The notes beneath the pieces were generated by a model. It was not told the DNA's origin. It saw only the letters and a list, made by a program, of their open reading frames with translations, and did no database searches. The position numbers were made by a program, and so were the translations under genes. A stretch of 64,000 nt of DNA from Teichococcus aestuarii (lineage in GTDB: Bacteria; Pseudomonadota; Alphaproteobacteria; Acetobacterales; Acetobacteraceae), in contig NZ_PDOA01000003.1 in the NCBI RefSeq assembly GCF_003116135.1, positions 124,001-188,000 of the forward strand. Reading direction: 5' to 3'. Shown here piece after piece: positions 54,896 through 64,000 of the stretch (the first letter of the stretch is position 1; the number at the start of each line of letters is the position of its first letter).

Positions 54896-54912
54896 TGGGA
54901 AATTTTTTCCCA
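54896..54912. promoter_or_regulatory. Operator 1 upstream of HTH-carA
   Basis: TGGGAAATTTTTTCCCA is an inverted repeat with 6-bp arms (TGGGAA/TTCCCA) and a 5-base centre. It is the distal member of a pair. Its centre is 38 bp from operator 2. It ends just before a TTGCCC (54914-54919) that could be a -35 box. Confidence 0.75.
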
Positions 54913-54933
54913 CTTGCCCGGATTTGGTTGCAC

Positions 54934-54950
54934 TGGGAAATTCCTTCCCA
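54934..54950. promoter_or_regulatory. Operator 2 upstream of HTH-carA
   Basis: TGGGAAATTCCTTCCCA has the same arms as operator 1 with a 5-base centre, and ends 12 bases before the ATG at 54963. It covers the GAAATT at 54937-54942, which would be the -10 box if TTGCCC (54914) is the -35 box at 17-base spacing. Occupancy would block transcription of carA. Confidence 0.75.
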
Positions 54951-54962
54951 CATAAGCCTCCC

Positions 54963-56360
54963 ATGCGGTCTGTGGATGACATCATCGCCCTGATGGGCGG
55001 CAGCGAAGCCGTGGCCGAGCGCTGCGGCGTCGGCACCGAGGCGGTGCGGAAGTGGCGCCAGGCGCGCGCCATTCCCGCCAGGCACTGGCCGGCGATCCTC
55101 GCCGCCACCGGCCTCTCCCTGGCGGAGCTGGCCGCCGCCCCCACCCCGCAGACCGAACCGAGCCCGGAGACGCGCATGCCCGCTGCCGCCACCCCGACCG
55201 ACGATCAGCAGCCCCCCGCCGGCGCCACCGCCGCCCTGGTGCTGGCCGATGGCACGGTCTTCTGGGGCGTGGGCTTCGGCGCCCACACCGCCAGCGTCGG
55301 CGAGATCTGCTTCAACACCGGCATGACGGGCTATCAGGAAACCCTGACCGACCCCTCCTATGCCGGGCAGATCATCACCTTCACCTTCCCGCATATCGGC
55401 AATGTGGGCGCCAATGCGGAGGATGTGGAGAGCATCACCCCCGCCGCGCGCGGCCTGGTGGTGAAGCTCGATCTGACCGAGCCGGCCAATTACCGCGCCA
55501 CCCGGCACCTGGATGACTGGCTGAAGAGCCATGGCATTCCCGGCATCGCCGGCATCGACACCCGCGCGCTGACCGCCCGCATCCGCGATGGCGGCCCGCC
55601 GAACGGCGTGCTGGCCCACCCGCAGGATGGCCGCTTCGACATCCCCGCGCTGCGCGCCCAGGCGGCCGGCTGGCCGGGGCTGGAGGGCATGGACCTCGCG
55701 AAGGAGGTCTCCTGCCGCCAGTCCTATGCCTGGACCGAGGGGCTGTGGTCCTGGGGCCAGGGCTACAACGTGGCGCCGGCGCGCAAGCACAAGGTGGTGG
55801 CCGTCGATTACGGCGCCAAGCGCAACATCCTGCGCTGCCTGGCCGATGCCGGCTGCGAGGTGACCGTGCTGCCCGCCACCGCCACCGCCGAGGACATCCT
55901 CTCCCACAAGCCGGATGGCGTGTTCCTCTCCAACGGCCCCGGCGACCCGGCGGCGACGGGCGCCTACGCGGTGCCCGCCATCCGCGGCGTGCTCGATGCC
56001 GGCACGCCGGTGTTCGGCATCTGCCTCGGCCACCAGCTGCTGGCGCTGGCGCTGGGCGGCCGCACCTTCAAGCTGGACCGCGGCCACCGCGGCGCCAACC
56101 AGCCGGTGAAGGACCTGGCCACCGGCCGCGTCGAGATCACCAGCCAGAACCATGGCTTCGCGGTGGACGACAAGTCGCTGCCGGAGACGGTGAAGATCAC
56201 CCATGTCTCGCTGTTCGACGGCTCGAACGAGGGCATCGCCGCCACCGACCGCCCGGCCTTCTCGGTGCAGTACCACCCGGAGGCCAGCCCCGGCCCCTCC
56301 GACAGCCACTATCTCTTCCACCGCTTTGTGGAGATGATCGAGAAGCACAAGGCGGCCTGA
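54963..56360 (+). CDS. carA: Carbamoyl-phosphate synthase small subunit with fused N-terminal HTH domain
   Basis: CarA supplies ammonia from glutamine to CarB for arginine and pyrimidine synthesis. The frame from ATG 54963 encodes 465 residues. Residues 1-60 form a Cro/YdaS-like helix-turn-helix (GGSEAVAERCGVGTEAVRKW, then IPARHWPAILAATG). A Pro/Thr-rich linker leads to a complete CarA from about residue 84, with glutaminase triad C354, H438 and E440. A second ATG at 55176, with GGAGA five bases before it, would give plain CarA of 394 residues, the normal length. No stop or frameshift separates the two parts. The first ATG lacks a ribosome binding site. Confidence 0.92.
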   Translation: MRSVDDIIALMGGSEAVAERCGVGTEAVRKWRQARAIPARHWPAILAATGLSLAELAAAPTPQTEPSPETRMPAAATPTDDQQPPAGATAALVLADGTVFWGVGFGAHTASVGEICFNTGMTGYQETLTDPSYAGQIITFTFPHIGNVGANAEDVESITPAARGLVVKLDLTEPANYRATRHLDDWLKSHGIPGIAGIDTRALTARIRDGGPPNGVLAHPQDGRFDIPALRAQAAGWPGLEGMDLAKEVSCRQSYAWTEGLWSWGQGYNVAPARKHKVVAVDYGAKRNILRCLADAGCEVTVLPATATAEDILSHKPDGVFLSNGPGDPAATGAYAVPAIRGVLDAGTPVFGICLGHQLLALALGGRTFKLDRGHRGANQPVKDLATGRVEITSQNHGFAVDDKSLPETVKITHVSLFDGSNEGIAATDRPAFSVQYHPEASPGPSDSHYLFHRFVEMIEKHKAA

Positions 56361-56389
56361 GCCGCCGGCCAGAACAGGGGAGACAGGGC

Positions 56390-57148
56390 ATGGCTGGAAT
56401 GTTCGACCTGACGGGGCGCGTGGCGCTGGTCACCGGCGGCAATGGCGGCATCGGCTTCGGCATGGCGCGCGGCCTGGCCGCCTGCGGCGCGCGCATCGTC
56501 ATCGCCGGCCGCAGCGCGGAGAAGAACGCCGCCGCCGCCGCCGAGCTGGGCGGCCAGACCCTTGCCCTCCAGGCCGAGCTGACGGACCCCGCCGTGCCGG
56601 CGAAGCTGGTGGAGGAGGTGCTGGCCCAGGCCGGCCGGCTCGACATCCTGGTGAACAACGCCGGCACCAACATCCGCAAGGCTCCGCACATGGTGACGGA
56701 CGAGGAGTGGATGACGGTGCTGGACACCAACCTGACCGGCGTGATGCGCCTGACCCGTGCCGCCTACCCGGCGCTGAAGGCGAGCGGCCATGGCCGCGTC
56801 ATCAACATCGGCTCCATGCTCTCCATCTTCGGCGTCTCCTTCTCCCCGGCCTATGGGGCGAGCAAGGGCGCGGTGGTGCAGTACACCAAGTCCCTCGCCG
56901 CTGCCTGGAGCGCCGATGGCATCACCGCCAACGCCATCCTGCCCGGCTGGATCGACACCGACCTGACCCGCAAGGCGCGGCAGGACGTGCCGACCCTGAA
57001 CGACGCCGTCATCGCCCGCAGCCCCAGCAAGCGCTGGGGCGACCCGAAGGATTTCGGCGGCATCGCCGCCTTCCTCGCCAGCGACGAGGCCGCCTTCATC
57101 ACCGGCACCGCCATCCCGGTCGATGGCGGCTTCTCGATCCAGGGCTGA
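56390..57148 (+). CDS. SDR-family oxidoreductase
   Basis: NAD(P)-dependent dehydrogenase of 252 residues, classical short-chain type. The cofactor loop is TGGNGGIG near residue 15, NNAG follows at about residue 88, and the catalytic Ser, Tyr and Lys lie in INIGSML and YGASK. The ILPGWIDTDL stretch and the C-terminal GTAIPVDGG match the FabG/gluconate 5-dehydrogenase-like group. Substrate unknown. The ATG at 56390 follows AGGGGAGACAGGGC, 29 bases after the carA stop, so it is probably in the carA transcript. Confidence 0.9.
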   Translation: MAGMFDLTGRVALVTGGNGGIGFGMARGLAACGARIVIAGRSAEKNAAAAAELGGQTLALQAELTDPAVPAKLVEEVLAQAGRLDILVNNAGTNIRKAPHMVTDEEWMTVLDTNLTGVMRLTRAAYPALKASGHGRVINIGSMLSIFGVSFSPAYGASKGAVVQYTKSLAAAWSADGITANAILPGWIDTDLTRKARQDVPTLNDAVIARSPSKRWGDPKDFGGIAAFLASDEAAFITGTAIPVDGGFSIQG

Positions 57149-57190
57149 GGCCATGGGCGCGGCGCCGGTTCCTGCCGCGGGGATGGGCTG

Positions 57191-57823
57191 ATGCCCTCGC
57201 TCGCGGCGCTCCTGGCCTTCGCCGCGCTCTCCGTGGGGCTGGCGGTTACGCCGGGGCCGAACATGCTCTACCTCGCCTCCCGCACCCTGGCGCAGGGGCG
57301 GCAGGCGGGTCTGGTCTCGCTGGCCGGCTGCCAGGCGGGCATGGCGCTGATCATGCTGGCCGCCGCGGCCGGCGTCACCGCGGCCCTGCTGGCGGTGCCC
57401 TATGCCTATGACGTGCTGCGCCTGGGCGGCGCCGCCTATCTCGGCTGGATGGCCTGGCAGACGCTGCGCCCCGGCGGCGCCTCGGTGTTCGAACCGCGCG
57501 CCCTGCCGCCGGAGCCGCCGGCCCGGCTGTTCGCCGTGGGCGCCGCCACGGCGCTGCTGAACCCGAAGGTGGCGCTGTTCTACGTGGCGGTGCTGCCGCC
57601 CTTCATCGACCCCGCCCGCGGCAGCGTGCTGGCGCAGGGCGTCATCCTGGGCAGCGTGCAGGTGCTGATCGGCGCGCTGTTCGACATCCTCCTGGTGCTG
57701 GGCGCCGGGGGCATCTCCACCTTCCTGGCCAGGCGTCCCCTCTGGCTGGCCGCGCAGCGCTATGTGCTGGGCGGCGCGCTGGGGCTGATCGCCGTCAAAC
57801 TCGCCACCGACTCCCGCCGATAA
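57191..57823 (+). CDS. LysE/RhtB-family amino acid exporter
   Basis: Inner-membrane exporter of 210 residues with about six helices. The N-terminal stretch [26 protein letters not shown] is the LysE/RhtB signature, and the central [24 protein letters not shown] also fits the family. The substrate cannot be told from sequence; members export Lys, Arg, Thr, homoserine or Leu. It lies between the SDR gene and carB, with gaps of 42 and 11 bases, so it is part of the carA-carB unit. Confidence 0.9.
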   Translation: MPSLAALLAFAALSVGLAVTPGPNMLYLASRTLAQGRQAGLVSLAGCQAGMALIMLAAAAGVTAALLAVPYAYDVLRLGGAAYLGWMAWQTLRPGGASVFEPRALPPEPPARLFAVGAATALLNPKVALFYVAVLPPFIDPARGSVLAQGVILGSVQVLIGALFDILLVLGAGGISTFLARRPLWLAAQRYVLGGALGLIAVKLATDSRR

Positions 57824-57834
57824 GGGCCCTCCCG

Positions 57835-61077
<3,243 letters not shown>

Positions 61078-61171
61078 AGGGCGGGGCGGGGCAGGCTGCA
61101 AGGCCCGTCCCGCCCGATCCATGTTTCCCGCCAATGGCATCCGCAGGGGCAACCGCCCTGGGGTGCCGGAA

Positions 61172-61196
61172 GGCCGCCGGGTCCTGCCCGGCGGCC
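61172..61196 (+). terminator. Hairpin between carB and greA
   Basis: GGCCGCCGGG pairs perfectly with CCCGGCGGCC around the loop TCCTG. No T-run follows. It ends 28 bases before the chosen greA start, so it may be a weak terminator for the car unit or a greA leader structure. Confidence 0.5.
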
Positions 61197-61224
61197 GTTG
61201 CCGCGTATGAAGGAAAGATCTGCC

Positions 61225-61698
61225 GTGCAGAAATTCCCGATGACCGCCGAAGGTCTCGCCCGACTTGAGGAGGAATTGCGGCATCTGAAATCGGAGGAGC
61301 GCCCCGCGGTGATCCGCGCGATCGCCGAGGCCCGCGAGCATGGCGACCTGTCCGAGAACGCCGAGTACCATGCCGCGCGCGAGCGCCAGTCCTTCGTCGA
61401 GGGCCGCATCGCCGAGCTGGAGAGCATCGTCCCCTCCGCCGAGGTGATCGACGTCTCGAAATTCTCCGGTGACCAGGTGCGCTTCGGCGCCACCGTCACG
61501 GTCATCGACGAGGAGAGCGAGGAGGAGAAGACCTACCGCATCGTCGGCCAGTACGAGGCGGACACCAAGCAGGGCTCCATCTCCATCTCCTCGCCGCTGG
61601 CCAAGGCGCTGCTCGGCAAGAAGCTCGGCGACTCCGTCGAGGTGCCGGCCCCCGGTGGCGCGCGCGCCTACGAGATCGCCAAGGTCCGCTTCGTCTGA
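61225..61698 (+). CDS. greA: Transcription elongation factor GreA
   Basis: Binds the RNA polymerase secondary channel and induces cleavage of backtracked RNA. The GTG at 61225 has AAGGAA nine bases upstream and gives 157 residues, the family length, with the usual start [24 protein letters not shown] at 61207 would add six residues. The N-terminal coiled coil carries the catalytic acidic tip ([13 protein letters not shown]) near residue 42, and the C-terminal FKBP-like domain starts near residue 80. The threonine dehydratase gene follows after two bases. Confidence 0.94.
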   Translation: MQKFPMTAEGLARLEEELRHLKSEERPAVIRAIAEAREHGDLSENAEYHAARERQSFVEGRIAELESIVPSAEVIDVSKFSGDQVRFGATVTVIDEESEEEKTYRIVGQYEADTKQGSISISSPLAKALLGKKLGDSVEVPAPGGARAYEIAKVRFV

Positions 61699-61700
61699 CC

Positions 61701-62951
61701 ATGCCGAGCCGCAGCCTGCCGGGCATGACGCTCGACCTGCCCGCGCCCGGCCTCGTCACCCTGGCCGATGTGCGGGAGGCCGCCACCCGCATCCAGGGCG
61801 CGGTGCTGCGCACGCCCATGGTGCCGGCCCCCGTCATCGGCCGCGCCGCCGGCTGCGAGGTGTGGCTGAAGCTGGACAACCTCCAGGCCACCGGCGCCTT
61901 CAAGGAGCGCGGTGCCGCCAACCGGCTGGCGCTGCTGACGGCGCGGGAGAAGGCCACCGGCGTCATCGCCATGTCGGCCGGCAACCACGCCCAGGCGGTG
62001 GCCCGCCATGCCAGCCTGCTCGGCATACGCGCCACCATCGTCATGCCGCGCTTCACGCCCGCCACCAAGGTGGTGCGGACCGAGAGCTGGGGCGCCACCG
62101 TGGTGCTGCATGGCGAGACCCTGGCCGAGGCCGCGGCGCACGCCCATGCGCTGGCGCTGCGCGAGGGGCTGACCTTCATCCACCCCTATGACGACCCGGG
62201 CGTGATGGCCGGCCAGGGCACCATGGCGATCGAGATGATCGAGGACGCGCCGGGGCTGGACACGCTGGTCTTCCCCGTCGGCGGCGGCGGGCTGCTGGCC
62301 GGCTGCGCCGCCGCGGCGCTGGAGCTGAACCCCGGCCTCACCGTCTATGGCGTCGAGGTGGAAGGCTACCCGGCCATGGCGCAGCGCCTGGCCGGGCAGC
62401 CCGTGGCGGTCGGCGGCCCGACCATCGCCGAGGGCATCGCCGTGCGCGATGTGGGCGAGGCCCCCTACGCGCTGCTCAGGAGCCTCGGCATCGAGGTGCT
62501 GGTGGTGCCGGAGCGGGCGGTGGAACAGGGCGTGGCCCTGCTGGCCGAGGGCGCCAAGGTGGTGGCCGAGGGCGCCGGCGCGGCCGGCGTCGCGGCGCTG
62601 CTGGCGCATCCGGGGCGCTTCGCCGGCCGCAAGGTCGGCACCCCGGTCTGCGGCGGCAACATCGATGCCCGGGCGCTCTCCAACGTGCTGCTGCGGCAGT
62701 TGTTGCGGGATGGCCGCATCCTGCGCCTGCATTTCGACATCCCCGACCGCCCCGGCGTGCTGGCCGACATCTCGAAGCGCATCTCGGATGCGGGCGGCAA
62801 CGTCATCGAGGTGAAGCACCAGCAGCTCTTCGGCGCGCCCACGGTGCAGTCCACCGAGCTGGAGCTGATGATCGAGGTGCGCGACGCCGCACAGGGCAAT
62901 GCCATCATCGCCGCGATGGAAGCCGCCAACTACGTGGTGCGGCGGGGTTGA
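61701..62951 (+). CDS. Threonine ammonia-lyase with C-terminal ACT domain
   Basis: PLP enzyme that deaminates threonine to 2-oxobutanoate, of 416 residues. The PLP lysine lies in ATGAFKERGA (K68), the phosphate-binding glycine loop is GGGGLL near residue 194, and SAGNHAQAVA matches the family. The last 80 residues form one ACT domain (LHFDIPDRPGVLADISKRISDAGG), as in the single-ACT catabolic or short biosynthetic type; IlvA of E. coli has two such modules. ilvA or tdcB function cannot be distinguished here. An internal ATG at 61725 is an alternative start. Confidence 0.92.
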   Translation: MPSRSLPGMTLDLPAPGLVTLADVREAATRIQGAVLRTPMVPAPVIGRAAGCEVWLKLDNLQATGAFKERGAANRLALLTAREKATGVIAMSAGNHAQAVARHASLLGIRATIVMPRFTPATKVVRTESWGATVVLHGETLAEAAAHAHALALREGLTFIHPYDDPGVMAGQGTMAIEMIEDAPGLDTLVFPVGGGGLLAGCAAAALELNPGLTVYGVEVEGYPAMAQRLAGQPVAVGGPTIAEGIAVRDVGEAPYALLRSLGIEVLVVPERAVEQGVALLAEGAKVVAEGAGAAGVAALLAHPGRFAGRKVGTPVCGGNIDARALSNVLLRQLLRDGRILRLHFDIPDRPGVLADISKRISDAGGNVIEVKHQQLFGAPTVQSTELELMIEVRDAAQGNAIIAAMEAANYVVRRG

Positions 62952-62959
62952 GGGCGCGC

Positions 62960-62980
62960 GGGGGAGGCAGGCCCTCCCCC
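62960..62980. terminator. Hairpin between threonine dehydratase and Lrp genes
   Basis: GGGGGAGG pairs with CCTCCCCC around the loop CAGGC, nine bases after the dehydratase stop. No T-run is seen. A shared end structure for convergent transcripts. Confidence 0.5.
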
Positions 62981-62998
62981 GCCTTGCCGTACGCTTCC

Positions 62999-63481
62999 TT
63001 ATTTCACGTCCAGCGGCACGCCGGGCACTTCCTTGGCGGTATGGATGGTCTGCAGCGTCGTCACCCGCCCCACATTCGGCGCGGCGGTCAGGCGGTTGGT
63101 CAGGGCGTTCTCATGCGCCGTGTCGCGCGCCACCAGCCGCAGCAGGAAATCGCCTCCGCCACGGATCATGTGGCATTCCCGCACCTCCGGCCAGGTGGTC
63201 ACCTCCGCCTCGAAGGCGGAGAGGATGGCGTGCTTCTGGCTCTCCAGCCCCACCACCGCGAAGAAGGTGATCTGCCAGCCCAGCGCCACGGGGTCGATGT
63301 CGGCATGGTAGCCGCGGATGATGCCGCCCTCCTCCAGCCGGCGCACCCGGCGCAGGCAGGGCGGCGCGGAGAGCTCCACCCGCCGGGCCAGCTCCACATT
63401 GGTCATCCGGCCATCGGCCTGAAGTTCCGCGAGGATCTGGCGGTCTACCGCATCCAGGTTGTCGATCGTTTCAGGCTTCAT
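62999..63481 (-). CDS. Lrp/AsnC-family transcriptional regulator
   Basis: DNA-binding regulator of amino acid metabolism, 160 residues from the ATG at 63481. An N-terminal winged HTH (LDAVDRQILAELQADGRMTN, then LARRVELSAPPCLRRVRRLE) is followed by the RAM ligand-binding domain with FAVVGLESQ and GGGDFLLRLVARD. The effector is probably an amino acid. Adjacent convergent threonine dehydratase is a plausible target. A TTGAAT-17-GATATT promoter lies upstream. Confidence 0.94.
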   Translation of the reverse strand: MKPETIDNLDAVDRQILAELQADGRMTNVELARRVELSAPPCLRRVRRLEEGGIIRGYHADIDPVALGWQITFFAVVGLESQKHAILSAFEAEVTTWPEVRECHMIRGGGDFLLRLVARDTAHENALTNRLTAAPNVGRVTTLQTIHTAKEVPGVPLDVK

Positions 63482-63518
63482 CGGAACCGTTTCGTTGCTC
63501 GAGCGGCGTTTCAGGCGC

Positions 63519-63547
63519 AATATCCTTGCACGAGCCCTTCTATTCAA
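63519..63547 (-). promoter_or_regulatory. Promoter of the Lrp-family gene
   Basis: On the minus strand TTGAAT (63547-63542) and GATATT (63524-63519) are separated by 17 bases. The expected start lies near 63512, leaving a leader of about 30 bases before the ATG at 63481. Confidence 0.5.
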
Positions 63548-63556
63548 GGCATCGGG

Positions 63557-63587
63557 TTGCGGGGAAACGGGTTCTTTCCGATATCCT
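63557..63587 (+). promoter_or_regulatory. Possible promoter of trxB
   Basis: TTGCGG (63557-63562) is followed by GATATC at 17 bases or TATCCT (63582-63587) at 19 bases. It lies about 30 bases upstream of the trxB start. Weak pattern evidence. Confidence 0.3.
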
Positions 63588-63618
63588 GCGACAACAGAGC
63601 GATTCCGGGACCAAGCCC

Positions 63619-64000
63619 TTGTCTGAACTTCACCGCACCCGCCTTCTGATCCTCGGGGCCGGCCCCGCCGGCTACACGGCGGCCATCTACGCCGCCCGCG
63701 CCGGGCTGGAGCCGCTGATCGTGGCCGGCATGCAGCCGGGCGGGCAGCTCACCATCACCACCGAGGTCGAGAACTATCCCGGATTCGCCGCCCCCATCCA
63801 GGGCCCCTGGCTGATGGAGCAGATGCGCGAGCAGGCCGAGCATGTCGGCGCCCGCATCCACCACGACCTGATCACCGCCGTCGACTTCGCCGCCGGCCCG
63901 CCCTTCCGCTGCACCGGCGATTCGGGCGACAGCTACGAGGCCGAGGCCGTGGTCATCGCCACCGGCGCCCAGGCCAAGTGGCTGGGCATCCCGGGCGAGA
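63619..64000 (+). CDS. trxB: Thioredoxin reductase TrxB (3' end outside window)
   Basis: FAD enzyme that reduces thioredoxin with NADPH. The visible 127 residues from TTG at 63619 (a GGGA lies upstream) contain the FAD loop LLILGAGPAGYTAAIYAARAG, then MQPGGQLTITTEVENYPGF and ATGAQAKWLGIPGE, all typical of TrxB. The redox CxxC is expected just beyond the window edge, so it cannot be checked; a ferredoxin-NADP reductase of the same fold would lack it. No ATG gives a comparable N-terminus. Confidence 0.9.
   Translation, partial: MSELHRTRLLILGAGPAGYTAAIYAARAGLEPLIVAGMQPGGQLTITTEVENYPGFAAPIQGPWLMEQMREQAEHVGARIHHDLITAVDFAAGPPFRCTGDSGDSYEAEAVVIATGAQAKWLGIPGE

Noticed and set aside
54924-54962. TTG at 54924 as the start of the HTH-carA gene
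   Set aside because: It would make operator 2 part of the coding sequence and adds residues with no similarity to the HTH family; ATG at 54963 fits better.

Overview
The window is very GC-rich, almost fully coding, and carries an ordinary chromosomal housekeeping set with no prophage, transposon or CRISPR array. Gene order and protein style (extended dcw cluster, Tat-exported proteins, DUF1127 protein, Ala/Pro-rich tails on division proteins, yqeY-dnaG-rpoD block) suggest an alphaproteobacterium, most likely an Acetobacteraceae member of the Roseomonas type. That assignment is inference from style; no 16S gene is present.

Bases 1-17300 hold a long division and cell-wall operon on the + strand: the tail of a probable ftsL, then ftsI, murE, murF, mraY, murD, ftsW, murG, murC, murB, ddl, ftsQ, ftsA and ftsZ. 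Most neighbours overlap by 4-14 bases, and the run ends at a strong terminator. lpxC, bamD, recN and ligA follow, so peptidoglycan synthesis, septation, lipid A synthesis and outer-membrane assembly sit side by side.

Bases 23300-34040 carry an esterase-like hydrolase and aminopeptidase P (-), a DUF1127 protein (+), a minus-strand set (pentapeptide protein, UvrD/PcrA helicase, PrmA-like methyltransferase), a BASS-like membrane protein, metF, and the lipid-transport pair mlaA-mlaC. Bases 34040-45900 hold a methyltransferase-like gene, a four-gene spermidine/putrescine-type ABC importer, an XRE/MmyB-type regulator with a palindromic operator facing a two-gene unit, EttA, a MASE1-GGDEF diguanylate cyclase and a tRNA with anticodon CAU. 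Bases 45900-54840 carry an exported MetX-like hydrolase, pyrophosphatase, a chemoreceptor, a GNAT enzyme and the yqeY-dnaG-rpoD block.

Bases 54890-61080 are the most interesting part. carA is in frame with an N-terminal helix-turn-helix domain of about 60 residues. Two near-identical 17-bp palindromes (TGGGAA-N5-TTCCCA) lie just upstream, and an internal ATG with a good ribosome binding site could yield plain CarA. This looks like a self-contained, autoregulated carbamoyl-phosphate synthetase gene. An SDR gene and a LysE-type exporter gene separate carA from carB. The window ends with greA, an ACT-domain threonine dehydratase, an Lrp-family regulator and the start of trxB.

No gene-free stretch exceeds 300 bases. 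The longest are about 286 bases (35026-35311) and 260 bases (41496-41755). All calls come from reading the sequence; no database search was run.
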